In this document: one piece after another, positions 43,397 through 53,766 of the stretch
How positions within the stretch are numbered: the stretch's first letter is position 1
Layout: the number at the start of each line of letters is the position of its first letter
Source: Herpomyces periplanetae
Taxonomy: Eukaryota; Ascomycota; Laboulbeniomycetes; Herpomycetales; Herpomycetaceae
Reading direction: 5' to 3'
Length of the DNA stretch: 64,000 bases
Assembly (NCBI GenBank): GCA_009733715.1
Contig: WMKJ01000023.1
Location: forward strand, 62,001-126,000
Position numbers and translations under genes: made by a program
The notes under the pieces: generated by a model
Database searches by the model: none
The model's input: only the letters and a program-made list of their open reading frames with translations
What the model was told of the DNA's origin: nothing

Positions 43397-45003
43397 TCAA
43401 GCTTTGGCATTGCTGGTCTTTTGCTGGCTACGCCATTCTCGCTCGCGGGCCTGTCCGTGTTTACGAAACTCATCTCGAATCTTTTTGTACGCATTGGCCG
43501 GGTCCGTGCTAGGCTTCGAATTAGAAGTACCTTTTGAAGAGTGCTCTAAACCAAAGAAATCGCGAACGAAAAACTTAGTGCGACCAAGTAAATCAGTAGG
43601 AGGGGCGTGTGCGGGTTTCACTAATTCAGAATATCGTCGGGAAACTACTTTCATTACTTCTGATGAATCTGGTGACTTCTCCCATGTTGCAATAGTAATT
43701 CTGTCCTCTAAAGGCTTAGGGCCTTCGCGTAGTGATAAAGGCAGTTTACCAGGTAAGGGAGTCAAATTGAAAAGCCTCCGAACACTCGGTTGTAGCAAAA
43801 GAACGTTTGTAATAGCAGTTATTACAGATGTAGCAACAAAGGACAATTGGAGACAAGCTGGCATATTAATCATGACCGCGCCTGCGATGACGGGAAATAA
43901 TGCTAGAATAATATTGCTCATTTGGGGTGTCATTGGACCAGAGATTGAGGTGCTTGATCTTGAAGCCTTAACATAAAAGTAAGAATACTAATTCCTGGAA
44001 TTGTAATGCTCACGAACATACCTTAGATGCTATGAAAATTGTCACTGCCATAGTAACAGGTAATATATAATATGGATCAGCAACGGTCAAATCAGTTATC
44101 CAGCCAAACCCACTTTGCTGTAAACTGGGAACAGGAAGGTCAGAAACAGCCCACATGAATTTGAATACACCATAGCCCATAAAGCCTTGAAATACGGCAG
44201 GAATGATTGATTTGGACGGCCTGATACCCATTCTTTTGTTGAGCTCTGACAATTCGTTCTGAAGTTCGGACATTTTAATGAGATCTTTATCTCGAATCGC
44301 CGCCTGCAGCTTCGCGTGGATGGGTCTTGTATAAGGAATAATTGTTTGCATTCGGGCCATCATATCGCTTGACTGAAGAATAAATTTGAATAATAGTAAA
44401 CGTATTACTAGAGCCCCGATAACAATGGATGCCCACCACGGAGTACCCATGTAAACGTGAATATGTTCAAGTAGCCACTCAATAAAGCTAGCAGGATTGA
44501 CCCAACTAAATTCGACACCCAAAGATTTTAAGTACCCAATATCAATGATTTCGGGGTTAGAAATTGGAACACTGATGTCATTATGGGAAGGTTCATCAAG
44601 AATTTCGTAAATTTTAGCTATTGAATCCGAGGTTCCAGAAGTTTGAGAGTCGTGGGAAAGAGAGTTAAGTGCTTCAAGCTCAGTACCCGTTGTATGAGAT
44701 GAATTAGATTCGATTGTGTTGGAAGACTTCCGAAACCATGAAAGCAATGAATAACCACGTATGGATACATGGGGCAATGAAAGATCAATCTTTGATAGAC
44801 AAGGGGATCTGGCTTGAAGTAAAGGCGAACAAGATAAGGGACGTATGGGCGCACACAAGGAAAATGAAGCGCGACGACTAGCAGCATTGTGCGACTACGT
44901 AGCGGGTTAGTTAGATGTCTTAGTGAACCAAGACTAAACATACGTATGCCATACGTGAAGAAATGTGTGGTGTGAGGTTATGAGAGATTTTGGCAGATCT
45001 CAT
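43397..45003 (-). CDS. OXA1: Mitochondrial inner-membrane insertase Oxa1
   Basis: A YidC/Oxa1-family insertase that puts mitochondrially made proteins into the inner membrane. Exons are 45003-44944, 44894-44022 and 43966-43397 (500 residues). Exon 1 starts MRSAKISHNLTPHISSRMAY. The 49-bp intron, smallest in the window, has GTATGT and tandem CTAACTAAC. The mature part includes TPWWASIVIGALVIRLLLF, IRDKDLIKMSELQNELSELN, GFMGYGVFKFMWAVSDLPVPSL, DLTVADPYYILPV and, after the second join, FPVIAGAVMINMPACLQLSF. This fits the five-span Oxa1 core. The matrix tail is charged and Lys/Arg-rich, as expected for ribosome binding. Exon 1 is inferred from phase, branch point and presequence character. Confidence 0.95.
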
Positions 45004-45519
45004 TGCGCGTAAAGCCATAGCAAAAAATTGAGTAATATTGTGTAAACGCACACAACTACAATAGATTATAGTTAATTAACGTTAAGCGTACAAAATATTA
45101 CGCGCAGGGAGCAGATATAGTGAAATATAACCAGAGAAAAATCCAAGCTTCACGATGCGATTAAAGTTAAGAAATAAAAGTATCAATTCGGATAAGCAAA
45201 GATACCCAAAGTAATTCAACAGAAAGAATAAAAAAGTATAAATGAATATACAATTAAACGCGCTAGTTGGACAAATGCTGTAAAACGGAAGAAAATTTGG
45301 CGATTATAAGGTCAAGAGGAAAAGTAAAAGTCACGTGCGTTAGGTGAGAAAAAAGGACTCGGAAGGGTGAGTTGAGAGGATTCTTGATATTTGAAAGTCT
45401 TTTGACAAACGGAAATTTCAGCGATCATATTATTTCAAGGAGTTTCTACAAAGAGTTTAATGATAATAATTATATCTAAGGTTGAATAAGTGGATGATCA
45501 AGGATTTGTTCTATCGAAG
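45004..45519. other. Divergent promoter OXA1 / SEP-domain gene
   Basis: About 515 bp between two start codons, AT-rich with no coding sequence. I looked for an upstream exon encoding a UBA domain for the SEP gene and did not find one. Confidence 0.55.
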
Positions 45520-46251
45520 ATGACACCAGGAAATTCGGGACAACGTAACTTTGTGCCTGGTAGACCGTATACTCTGGGGGATTTGCAAAATAACAATTCG
45601 AGCGGAAGAAAGTCATCCAGTGAAGGTTACGATGCGCAAGATTTAGATTTTTTTGCAGGTGGAGAAAAGTCGGGACTTGCAGTTCAAAATCCAGCTAGTT
45701 CCTCATTAAATGCTCGTCGGGATGTAATAAACAATATAATTGATAGGGCACGGAGGTAAGTTATCTGTATTTTTATCAGTGACCGCGCTCTCTTTGGGAC
45801 TGAGAGTGAATCATTTTGACTACATTAGTATACATGACATGGTTAACGCATTATCGCACTCAACAGGAATGTTATTCAGTCGGCAAGTGAAAACCAAAGT
45901 GCACCACGTAGTAACTTTGCCGGTCAAGGTCGCGTACTCGGGGGAGATGATACACCAAGTGCAATAATACCGGCAACTGGAGAATCTAGTCGACCTAAAC
46001 GAGTAGAGCGCTGCATGCATATATGGCGAAATGGGTTTAGTATTGATGATGGTCCACTTCACAGCTATGATGATCCCACGAATGCTGAATTATTAGAAAT
46101 GATAAACGCGGGTCAAGCTCCGTTGAGCATTCTTAACGTTGCTCAGGATGAGGAGGTTAACTTGGAGGTGGAGCTTCGGAAGGAGGAAGACTATAAGCCC
46201 TCGAAACCACGAACGAATTTTGGCGGTACGGGTTATCGTTTAGGTGGATGA
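45520..46251 (+). CDS. SEP-domain protein of the p47/Shp1 type, lacking UBX
   Basis: p47/Shp1 proteins are Cdc48/p97 cofactors with UBA, SEP and UBX domains. Exons 45520-45755 and 45867-46251 give 206 residues. Residues 40-55 (DFFAGGEKSGLAVQNP) match the linker of Shp1, and the join yields DRARRNVIQSASENQ. A SEP domain follows: HIWRNGFSIDDGPL, SYDDPTNAELLEMINAG, APLSILNV, FGGTGYRLGG. The protein stops directly after SEP. No UBX-like sequence (a ubiquitin fold that binds Cdc48) is seen in the next 1.1 kb, and no UBA is seen upstream. Either this is a natural SEP-only form, or the UBX part was lost. The upstream codons before the ATG at 45520 contain no other ATG in frame. Confidence 0.8.
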
Positions 46252-47361
46252 TTTATTGTTTGAATAGTTAAGCGGACGGGAAGCGTGGCATTATCAGCCA
46301 TGAGAAAGTAAGAGGAAATTCTTCGAAACGAGAATTAATGGCTGAAAGCTTTATATTTTTTTTACCATACTTTGTACACAAGAAAATTTCTCCCCAATAG
46401 TATACAGAAATCTGTGTACTCTACTATATGGAATTAAGAGCCAGAGCGACACTTACCTAAAACCTTGACGATTGAATTACGAAAGCTATTGTTGCCAAGT
46501 ATTGCAGATTCCTTTTACGCTTTGCAAGTTATATAAATGTATCATTTGAAGTGAGAATTCCATTTGTTAATAATGTAAAGCTTCATTATCAATTTCACGT
46601 TCCAAATTTACGGTTTATTATATCAATATATTGCTATATCATCGCATCTTCCGAATAATTTGCTTCGTTTAGATATACATTTCCGTGAAAATTTGCGCGA
46701 ATCTTGTAATTTTGATTTAACATAATTAAAACAGCGGAAGTGTGAAGTAATTGAAACGAAATTAGCGCAAAACGTAAAAAATTATCAATGGTATTACAAA
46801 ACAATATAGAGTGCGAAACGATCTATTAGGCCATAAATCTGTGACTCCAATACCACAATTATCCATGGAATACATGATAAAGTTTTCAACTTCCGAAAGA
46901 AATCGACCTTGCAACAAACATTCATGTTCGTAGGAAAGTGTTCAAGTATCCGTACTCTCAAAATACTTTCTTTTGCCATACAAAGAGTTCTCGTACCTCA
47001 TCTCGTCTGGTCAACAGTGGTACCACCTTCCCCATCCAGTCATTACCCCCTCAAGAATTACCCCTCGTCTCGTCTCCTAAAATTTCTTGCCAATTTGGGC
47101 AATCGGATCCGCTCCGCCGTTTGATCTCACGTGAGGGTCGGTTATAAAGGTTTCTCCGAAAAGGTGAATTTTGCCGTTTTACGAATGAGACGAGGAAAGT
47201 TTTTAAGATTGAATGAAAGAATTTTACCAACTATACAGAATTCAGCAAAATATTTATCCGGAACTAAACCCTTTACTCTCTGTTAGCGTGAATTTAACAC
47301 AGCAAAATTTACTTCATTGATCTAAAAGTTTGATATAAGTTGACGTTTAACTTGAAAAAAT
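46252..47361. other. FBA1 upstream region
   Basis: About 1.1 kb. The left half is AT-rich. A pyrimidine-rich block (46980-47080) contains CTCGTCTCGTCT at 47064-47075. Pyrimidine-rich promoters are common at highly expressed glycolytic genes. No coding sequence found, including any UBX continuation of the preceding gene. Confidence 0.5.
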
Positions 47362-49137
47362 ATGGGTGTTCGGGATGTTCTCTCTCGTAAATCGGGAGTT
47401 ATCGTGGGCGATGATGTTCTTAAAGTTTGTGGACCTAGGCTTAAAAATATTTATATTTTTGGTTAATATTTGGCTAATAATTAACATGGAATTGTAGCTT
47501 TTTAGATACGCTCAGGTTTGATCCATTTTATTCCTCTTCCACACTAAAATCCTTTACATTAACTGAGATTAACTTGGTTTATATGCTTAATTTAAATTCT
47601 CTAACCGTTGATTGTGCATACGTAGGAAAAAAAATTTGCCATTCCTGCTATTGTAAGCTTATATATTTCAAACTTCAGATAACGCTTTTTATGAAATTCT
47701 CTTTGCTGGGATAACTCACAATTTTTTTTACAGAATGTAACCTCTTCGTCCACTGTTGTTGCTGCTTTAGAAGCAGCTCGTGTATGTGTATAGCTTTTAC
47801 TAGCGGAGCCACGAATAATTTTCGTTAACAAATGCGAATTATAATTATGCTAGAATGCAAAATCCCCCATCATTCTTCAAGTTTCGCAGGGTGGAGCAGC
47901 ATTCTTCGCCGGAAAGGCAAGTAAATTTCCATACACAACTTTTTTCGAATGAATTCGTTTTTCTAACGCTCAGCTTAATTTGCCTTACACAGGGAGTTTC
48001 TAATGACAACCAATACGCTTCAGTTGTCGGCTCGGTAGCAGCTGCTACGTATATACGAAGCATTGCACCAGCTTACGATATTCCTGTGGTTATGCACTCG
48101 GACCATTGCGCAAAGAAGTTACTACCATGGCTTGATGGAATGCTGGAGGCAGATGAAGCTTACTTTAGGCAACATGGAGAACCCCTCTTTAGCTCACATA
48201 TGGTTGACCTATCTGAAGAAGATGTCGACTATAATATTACGGTTAGTAATGTTGTGATATAGGATCTTTATTTGCTCATCTTTACTGATGGTTTACAGAC
48301 TACGGCAGCGTATTTGAAACGAATGGCACCAATGAAGCAATGGCTTGAAATGGTATACACGTTTGTGTTAACACGGTCAATATTGCTTGGTGCATTTCCC
48401 GTGAATTGCCATGTTAACTTTAATTCTTTACAAACAGGAAATCGGAATAACAGGCGGTGAAGAGGATGGTGTTAACAATGAGTCTGTAGAGAATGAGCGC
48501 CTGTATACGCAACCCGAAGTGGTATACTCAATCTATGAAAAACTATCTCCCATTTCGCCATACTTTTCCATTGCAGCCGGCTTTGGGAATGTTCACGGGG
48601 TTTATAAGCCAGGTAATGTTCAATTACATCCGGAACTTTTGCTCAAGCATCAAGAGTACACACATGAACACGCGAAGACCGAATCGAAAACTCCTTTATT
48701 TTTAGTGTTCCACGGTGGCTCGGGATCGACTAAACAGGAGTATGAAGAAGCCATTAACAATGGTGTCGTTAAAGTCAACCTTGAGTAAGTAGCGCATTTT
48801 TATCTGTTTTGCACGGAAACTTGTGGTTTACACCTCTATAAACTTTCACGAAACGCATCATTATACTCTGCGCTATGTATGAAAGGACATGAACATATGA
48901 GTGGTCTAACGAAGTTCTTGCAGTACGGACATGCAATGGGCGTATCTCTGTGGTGTGAGAGACTATATTTTCTCCAAACGAGATTATTTAATAACGCAAG
49001 TGGGCAATCCCGAAGGTGCGGACAAGCCTAATAAAAAGTACTACGATCCACGCGTATGGGTTCGCGAAGGCGAAAGGTACATGATTGCGCGTGTTGATGA
49101 GGCATTGAAAGATTTTCACTCGGCCGGCCAGTTGTAA
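47362..49137 (+). CDS. FBA1: Class II fructose-bisphosphate aldolase
   Basis: Zinc-dependent cleavage of fructose 1,6-bisphosphate in glycolysis. Nine exons: 47362-47424, 47498-47515, 47626-47652, 47734-47781, 47854-47916, 47993-48241, 48299-48352, 48438-48784 and 48924-49137. Together they encode 360 residues (yeast 359). The text runs MGVRDVLSRKSGVIVGDDVL, then LFRYAQ, EKKFAIPAI, NVTSSSTVVAALEAAR, NAKSPIILQVSQGG, and so on without gaps. Metal and catalytic blocks are MHSDHCAKKLLPW, ITGGEEDGVNNE, FGNVHGVYK, VFHGGSGST and VKVNLDTD. Exons 2 and 3 are only 18 and 27 nt. Intron 5 has a GC donor (GCAAGT at 47917), and introns 1, 2 and 6 start GTTTGT, GTTTGA and GTTAGT. Confidence 0.97.
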
Positions 49138-49299
49138 AGTTAGCAGTTAAATTCCCATAGCGTATCGGTAACGACGAGTTGCGAAAGGATTTAACGTTTT
49201 AACGAACTTGTACACAATTAAAAAACACTTGAACGCTCCTATGCAAGTGACATAGCCTCAGTATACTGGATAATGGTTAAAATTTGGTGTATAGTATGG

Positions 49300-50059
49300 T
49301 TAAATGAGTCGATGAAATCTGGCAAGTATACGGCATGACATAGTAAAAGCCTTGTCATCGTCATCATCATAAACTTCGTTATTGTTGTTATTGGAGCCGT
49401 CTTTAACGTTAACCTTACTATTTCCAATACTATCGGAGTCACAGTTATCAGAAAGTGAAATATTGTAACAATCCGTTTCGACGGTAGTATCGGGTAACTC
49501 TAGCGTAGCGAATTGAGTATCAAGTAAACTTGGATTCATAAAATGACCCTTTCTCCGTGACAACTGCCTACGTACACGTTCGACAGATGCAGTTAACATG
49601 ATGAAATGTACGCATACAGTATTTGCCGAACTATCCTTCGAACTGTTGCTGCCTCGCAATATATCACGATACGCTCTTTTTAAAGCACTACACGCTACTA
49701 CGATACCATGTAAGTCCGGTGCATTCCAGTGTAATTGTTGCTCGATATTTTCTCGAATTGCGTGTAACCATGGGCCACGATCATCGTCCGTTAGCTCTTT
49801 ACCAGCACTCAGTTTAGCTATATTTGCTTGTGGATGTAACTATTCACTAGTTCGTTAAATGGTGTGTACATTTTTTTGCCGTTAACCAATATCAATGTAA
49901 ACCAAATTAATTTCCTTAATCAAATTGCCATTTACTAACATCATCACCTTCGAGATACGTAAGATTAAATGTCACGGATAATCGTCGTGCTAATATCGTT
50001 TTTCCTACTCCCGAAACTCCTCCAATATACCATACATGTTGTAACTGATTTGCAGGCAT
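49300..50059 (-). CDS. Gluconokinase (gluconate to 6-phosphogluconate)
   Basis: Phosphorylates gluconate, feeding the pentose phosphate pathway. Exon 1 (50059-49940) and exon 2 (49839-49300) give 219 residues. Exon 1 has MPANQLQHVWYIGGVSGVGK with a Walker A loop (GVSGVGKT), then LTYLEGDD. The join restores EGDDLHPQANIAKLSAG. Then come LTDDDRGPWLHAI, VVACSALKRAYRDIL and RRKGHFMNPSLLDTQFATLE, all family signatures. After that comes an Asn/Asp-rich insert, so the usual C-terminal helix is displaced. Donor GTTAGT. The start is the first in-frame ATG. It converges on FBA1 with 162 bp between stops. Confidence 0.9.
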
Positions 50060-50365
50060 AACAGTGTGGTATGGGTAAGCGTATGCGTATCGCCTGAATA
50101 TTGAAAGTATGGATACAAGTGAGGGTCCTTTAACCAATAATATAACGAATATGACAATGATGTCAAATTAACTAATTTAAACTTCACCGAAAGATATCTT
50201 TTTGCAATAATTTCAACTTGATTAAATTCATCTCTCATTCACATTCATTAGCCTAAATCATCATCCACACCGCTTTTCTCGTTTTCTCTTCCAAACAACA
50301 AATTCCCCCAGCAATGACGTCATTACTAGCCCGACACTAGCCTCTACCCAGCCACATATCTTACG
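50060..50365. other. Gluconokinase-MSL5 interval
   Basis: Short interval holding the gluconokinase promoter. Nothing further seen. Confidence 0.6.
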
Positions 50366-52896
50366 TCATTCGTCCGGTGGTGGCGGTGGTGGAGAGTGTG
50401 GCTGTGCCCAGTTAGTTCCCAAATCGGAAAAAATTTTTGAAGAAGATTTAAGAATTTGGACTTACTGGTGGAGGTGGAGGAGGCGGCGGTGGTGGAGGTG
50501 GAGGAGGAGGAGGTGGTGGTGGTGGGGGTGGGGGTGGTAATGTCGAATTATATCCTCCTGGAATAGTGGAGGGATTTCTTATTCCTACATTATACGTATT
50601 CCCAACCGGTAAACCAGGTCGACCTGGAACTCCAGGAACATTGGGTAGACCAGATGCTTGGTACCCTGAGTACCCGTAATTCGGGGGCATTCGAGAATTC
50701 TGTCGCCATGGTGCACAAACATTTCCTGAATTATTCGCAAAATCAGGTGCTGTGGGCGGCACCCTATACGCAAAATTTTCATTCATCCGATTATTGTTGG
50801 CTACCCACGGTGGAACTGTCCCTCCAATTGACCCTCCTGATCCCCCCACAGTCCCATTCTTTTCGGTATTATTTTGCGCCCATGGTGCAACATCATTCGA
50901 CATTCCACCACCAGTTGAATTACGCTGCCACGGTCTAACTTCTTGCCCATCTTCTTCATCTTTCATTCTTTCACTATCTTCTCCAGTTCCAGCTTCTATT
51001 CGCTGCACTGAACTGCTTGATCTCGCACCATTACCAGATAATTCTTGCATCAAAGATTCATATTCACGATCTACTATATCATTTCCACCACCATCATGTC
51101 TACTCATATTTCGACCTGATCGATCATCTTGTCGCCAATTAGCGCCACGTTGTCTATCAGGACAATCTCGTGCCATATGTCCAGAATTACCACAAACTCG
51201 ACAAATTATATTCGCAGTAAAATTTCGGGCTTGTGGACAGTCATACTTGCGATGTCCAATTTCTCCACCTATTCGTAGACGCAAACTTGTTAACCCTGAT
51301 CACCCAAACCTACATTTATGGTGGATATGGCTATACAAATATTTGTAAACTTACAATTTTGGCAAGCTTGATTTTCATCGTCTCGTAACGTCCCGTTTAA
51401 TGCAGCTAACTCTCGAAGTTGATTTCTCTTTAACTCATTTTGCCCCTCTGGAATCGATGCTGCCTACATATAAAAAGATATTCAGTTATGTAAATATACT
51501 CAGAGTGTGGATTAATTCACCCATGAACTTTCACACTTATAAGGGCTTATACTTACGGTTTCAATTATATTATGAATTAACTTCTTAGCTTTATTAACCT
51601 TCTCTTCTGTATCTGCCATAATTAAACAGTGAAGATCTTCCTCCTGATTACTAGAGTGAGCCGCATCAGACCTTCCTTTGCCTTCCTTTACAGAGCCTTT
51701 TCCACGAATTGCAATCTTTGCGCCAGACTCAGCTTCCATTTTCTTCAAAGTATTTCCTCGAGGTCCAATAAGTAAACCAACTGTTAGCAAGACAAGCATT
51801 AAAATGGGTTAGTAACTTAATCAGTTGACCAAAAACCGATCGCGCTCTATTCTTCACTCCTCATGTAACAAACGTAACAAAAGCGCAACAATAACAGATA
51901 GAGAAAAACAGCAGGTCAAGTAATGCTCATCCCCTGCTTCATCCACCGCTCGAAACGGCTGCAAGGCACGATGCAATTGACCCGGTTGACATCACCATAC
52001 TGAATGAACCCCAAAAAACAGAGGTGTAGCACGTTAAATAAAAATAACCTAGGATTAGATATCGTACTGAAGTTAATTTCGGGATAATCGTTCACGGGAA
52101 CATAGACTTTTTCTTGCGTCTTAGTAGGCCGTTTGTAGTCGGATGGTGGATGGTAATTATGAATAATCTTCATGGCTTTTTCAATTAATTTATGACGTTC
52201 ATCTTCAAGCTTTTTACGATAGCGGTTTTCACGAGTATTAACTCGCCGGCCAAGGTTATCATATTGAGGTGGTGGTGAGGGTGATCTAACAGAAACCTTT
52301 CGTCAACAAATCGCTCGAATTTAGCCTACTCCCCCCGTGTTTCATATATCCCACCGATCACCATCAGCCGGAACTACATCGTTAATTCGGAGTTTCTGAC
52401 TGATTTCCTCGATACGCAAATGTACGGTATACGCGTCCAACTGTTCAGTCGTCATATTTGATAGAATTGCTGTAGGTAAGCCCATAAGTCCCGCAGCTTT
52501 ATTCTCTTGAGCATCACCCCAACGATTACGCTTGCGTCGCTTTTTTCCCGAATCATCCATATTCGTGTCTACGTGAATTTACAGTCACAGTTAGCAATAC
52601 AATAACACCAAAGTTCCTTGAACCAAGCATTCCACTTTTCCTCCTTCCCCAAGAAACAAAACCAGATCATCGTGAGTTATCGTTTATCAAACTACAACAT
52701 CAATAATTTGGTTAATTCACTTACCGATAATATTACTTCGGCCACGCTTGTTCAAATCCGTGTCCGGATTGATTGTAGAATTAATCATGTCTTGTTGATC
52801 ATCACAATCTCTATCTCCACCTCCAAGTCGCCTTCGAGAGCCTAACGGTACATTATTCGATCCCGTTATACCCTGGGAATTATTTCGCCATGACAT
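50366..52896 (-). CDS. MSL5: Branch-point-binding protein BBP/SF1
   Basis: Recognises the intron branch point in the commitment complex. Seven exons: 52896-52725, 52568-52355, 52285-52068, 51780-51557, 51463-51355, 51268-50466 and 50401-50366 (591 residues). Order: Arg-rich N terminus; [11 protein letters not shown], the U2AF-binding-type motif; [15 protein letters not shown]; the KH domain with [20 protein letters not shown]; the QUA2-like helix [18 protein letters not shown]; and two CCHC zinc knuckles ([25 protein letters not shown]). A long Gly/Asn/Pro tail ends in poly-Pro encoded by GGT/GGA repeats near 50466-50538. The last exon adds [11 protein letters not shown], with CTAAC before its acceptor. 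Exon 2 uses an odd donor, GTGGGA, which is required for the RSPSPPP join. Confidence 0.95.
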
Positions 52897-53766
52897 ATTC
52901 ACCGTAAATTCGTTAAAGAAACACTACTTAAATTCCTCACACAAGCCCAAGGAAACTTCCTCTCTCACGATATAATAAGTATTTATTAACCTCCCTTCAA
53001 AAATCAACGTTAAATTACGCGATGTTTCTTCTAATAAAAAGAATTCCTTTCAAATGACAATGTAGCCTAACAATTTCCAATCCCTTAGACTTAAATCAAA
53101 CCATTATTCGAACAAATAATACCACAAAATTCTTCCCTCACAAACTTAATGAATCCTCAAACAACCTCGTTGATCCCCTAGTTTGTCCAAACATTACCCA
53201 CCCACATCTCCTGCGCCACATATGGCTGTGCAATGTTCCTTTCAGCCACTTCTCCTCTAAACTTGCCCTTGATACTGGTGTCTTAATTTATCCGTTTCCC
53301 CTTCTTTCATCTCGTCTCGTCTAACCCCCAAATGGTTGAAAACTCTTTCCTGTTTAATTTTTCGAGTCCTTAGTTCTTGCCTTCGTGTTTTGGGTTATTT
53401 TGATGTTACACTACTGCAAGGACTATAAATAGTTTGGTATTGGTTTTTTAAAAATTTTAACTGGAGCATTACAGATAGTCACTTATAATAGTCCATGAAA
53501 CAAAAACATATTTACACTATACTAACGTAATTTTCAGGTATCAACTTATAATAAATTAGTAGAGTGATCATGAACAATTCGTTTAATTTTAAATAATTGC
53601 TAAGTTTAGATACGATATCACAACTGACGTATAGTATCATTATCACTATACTAAACCATACCTAAAGAAATGATACAATATCATGCAATACCTTGGACAT
53701 AACATGAATGGTGTTAAAATTGATAAAAGTTATATCCTTTTAATAATCATGTTAAATGAATTAACT
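52897..53766. other. MSL5 upstream / TKL1 downstream region
   Basis: Pyrimidine-rich from 53100 to 53340, with CTCGTCTCGTCT at 53311-53322, the same 12-mer found upstream of FBA1. The remainder is AT-rich. No gene. Confidence 0.55.

Noticed and set aside
43404-43976. 190-codon plus-strand frame
   Set aside because: Exactly antisense to the conserved C-terminal exon of OXA1.
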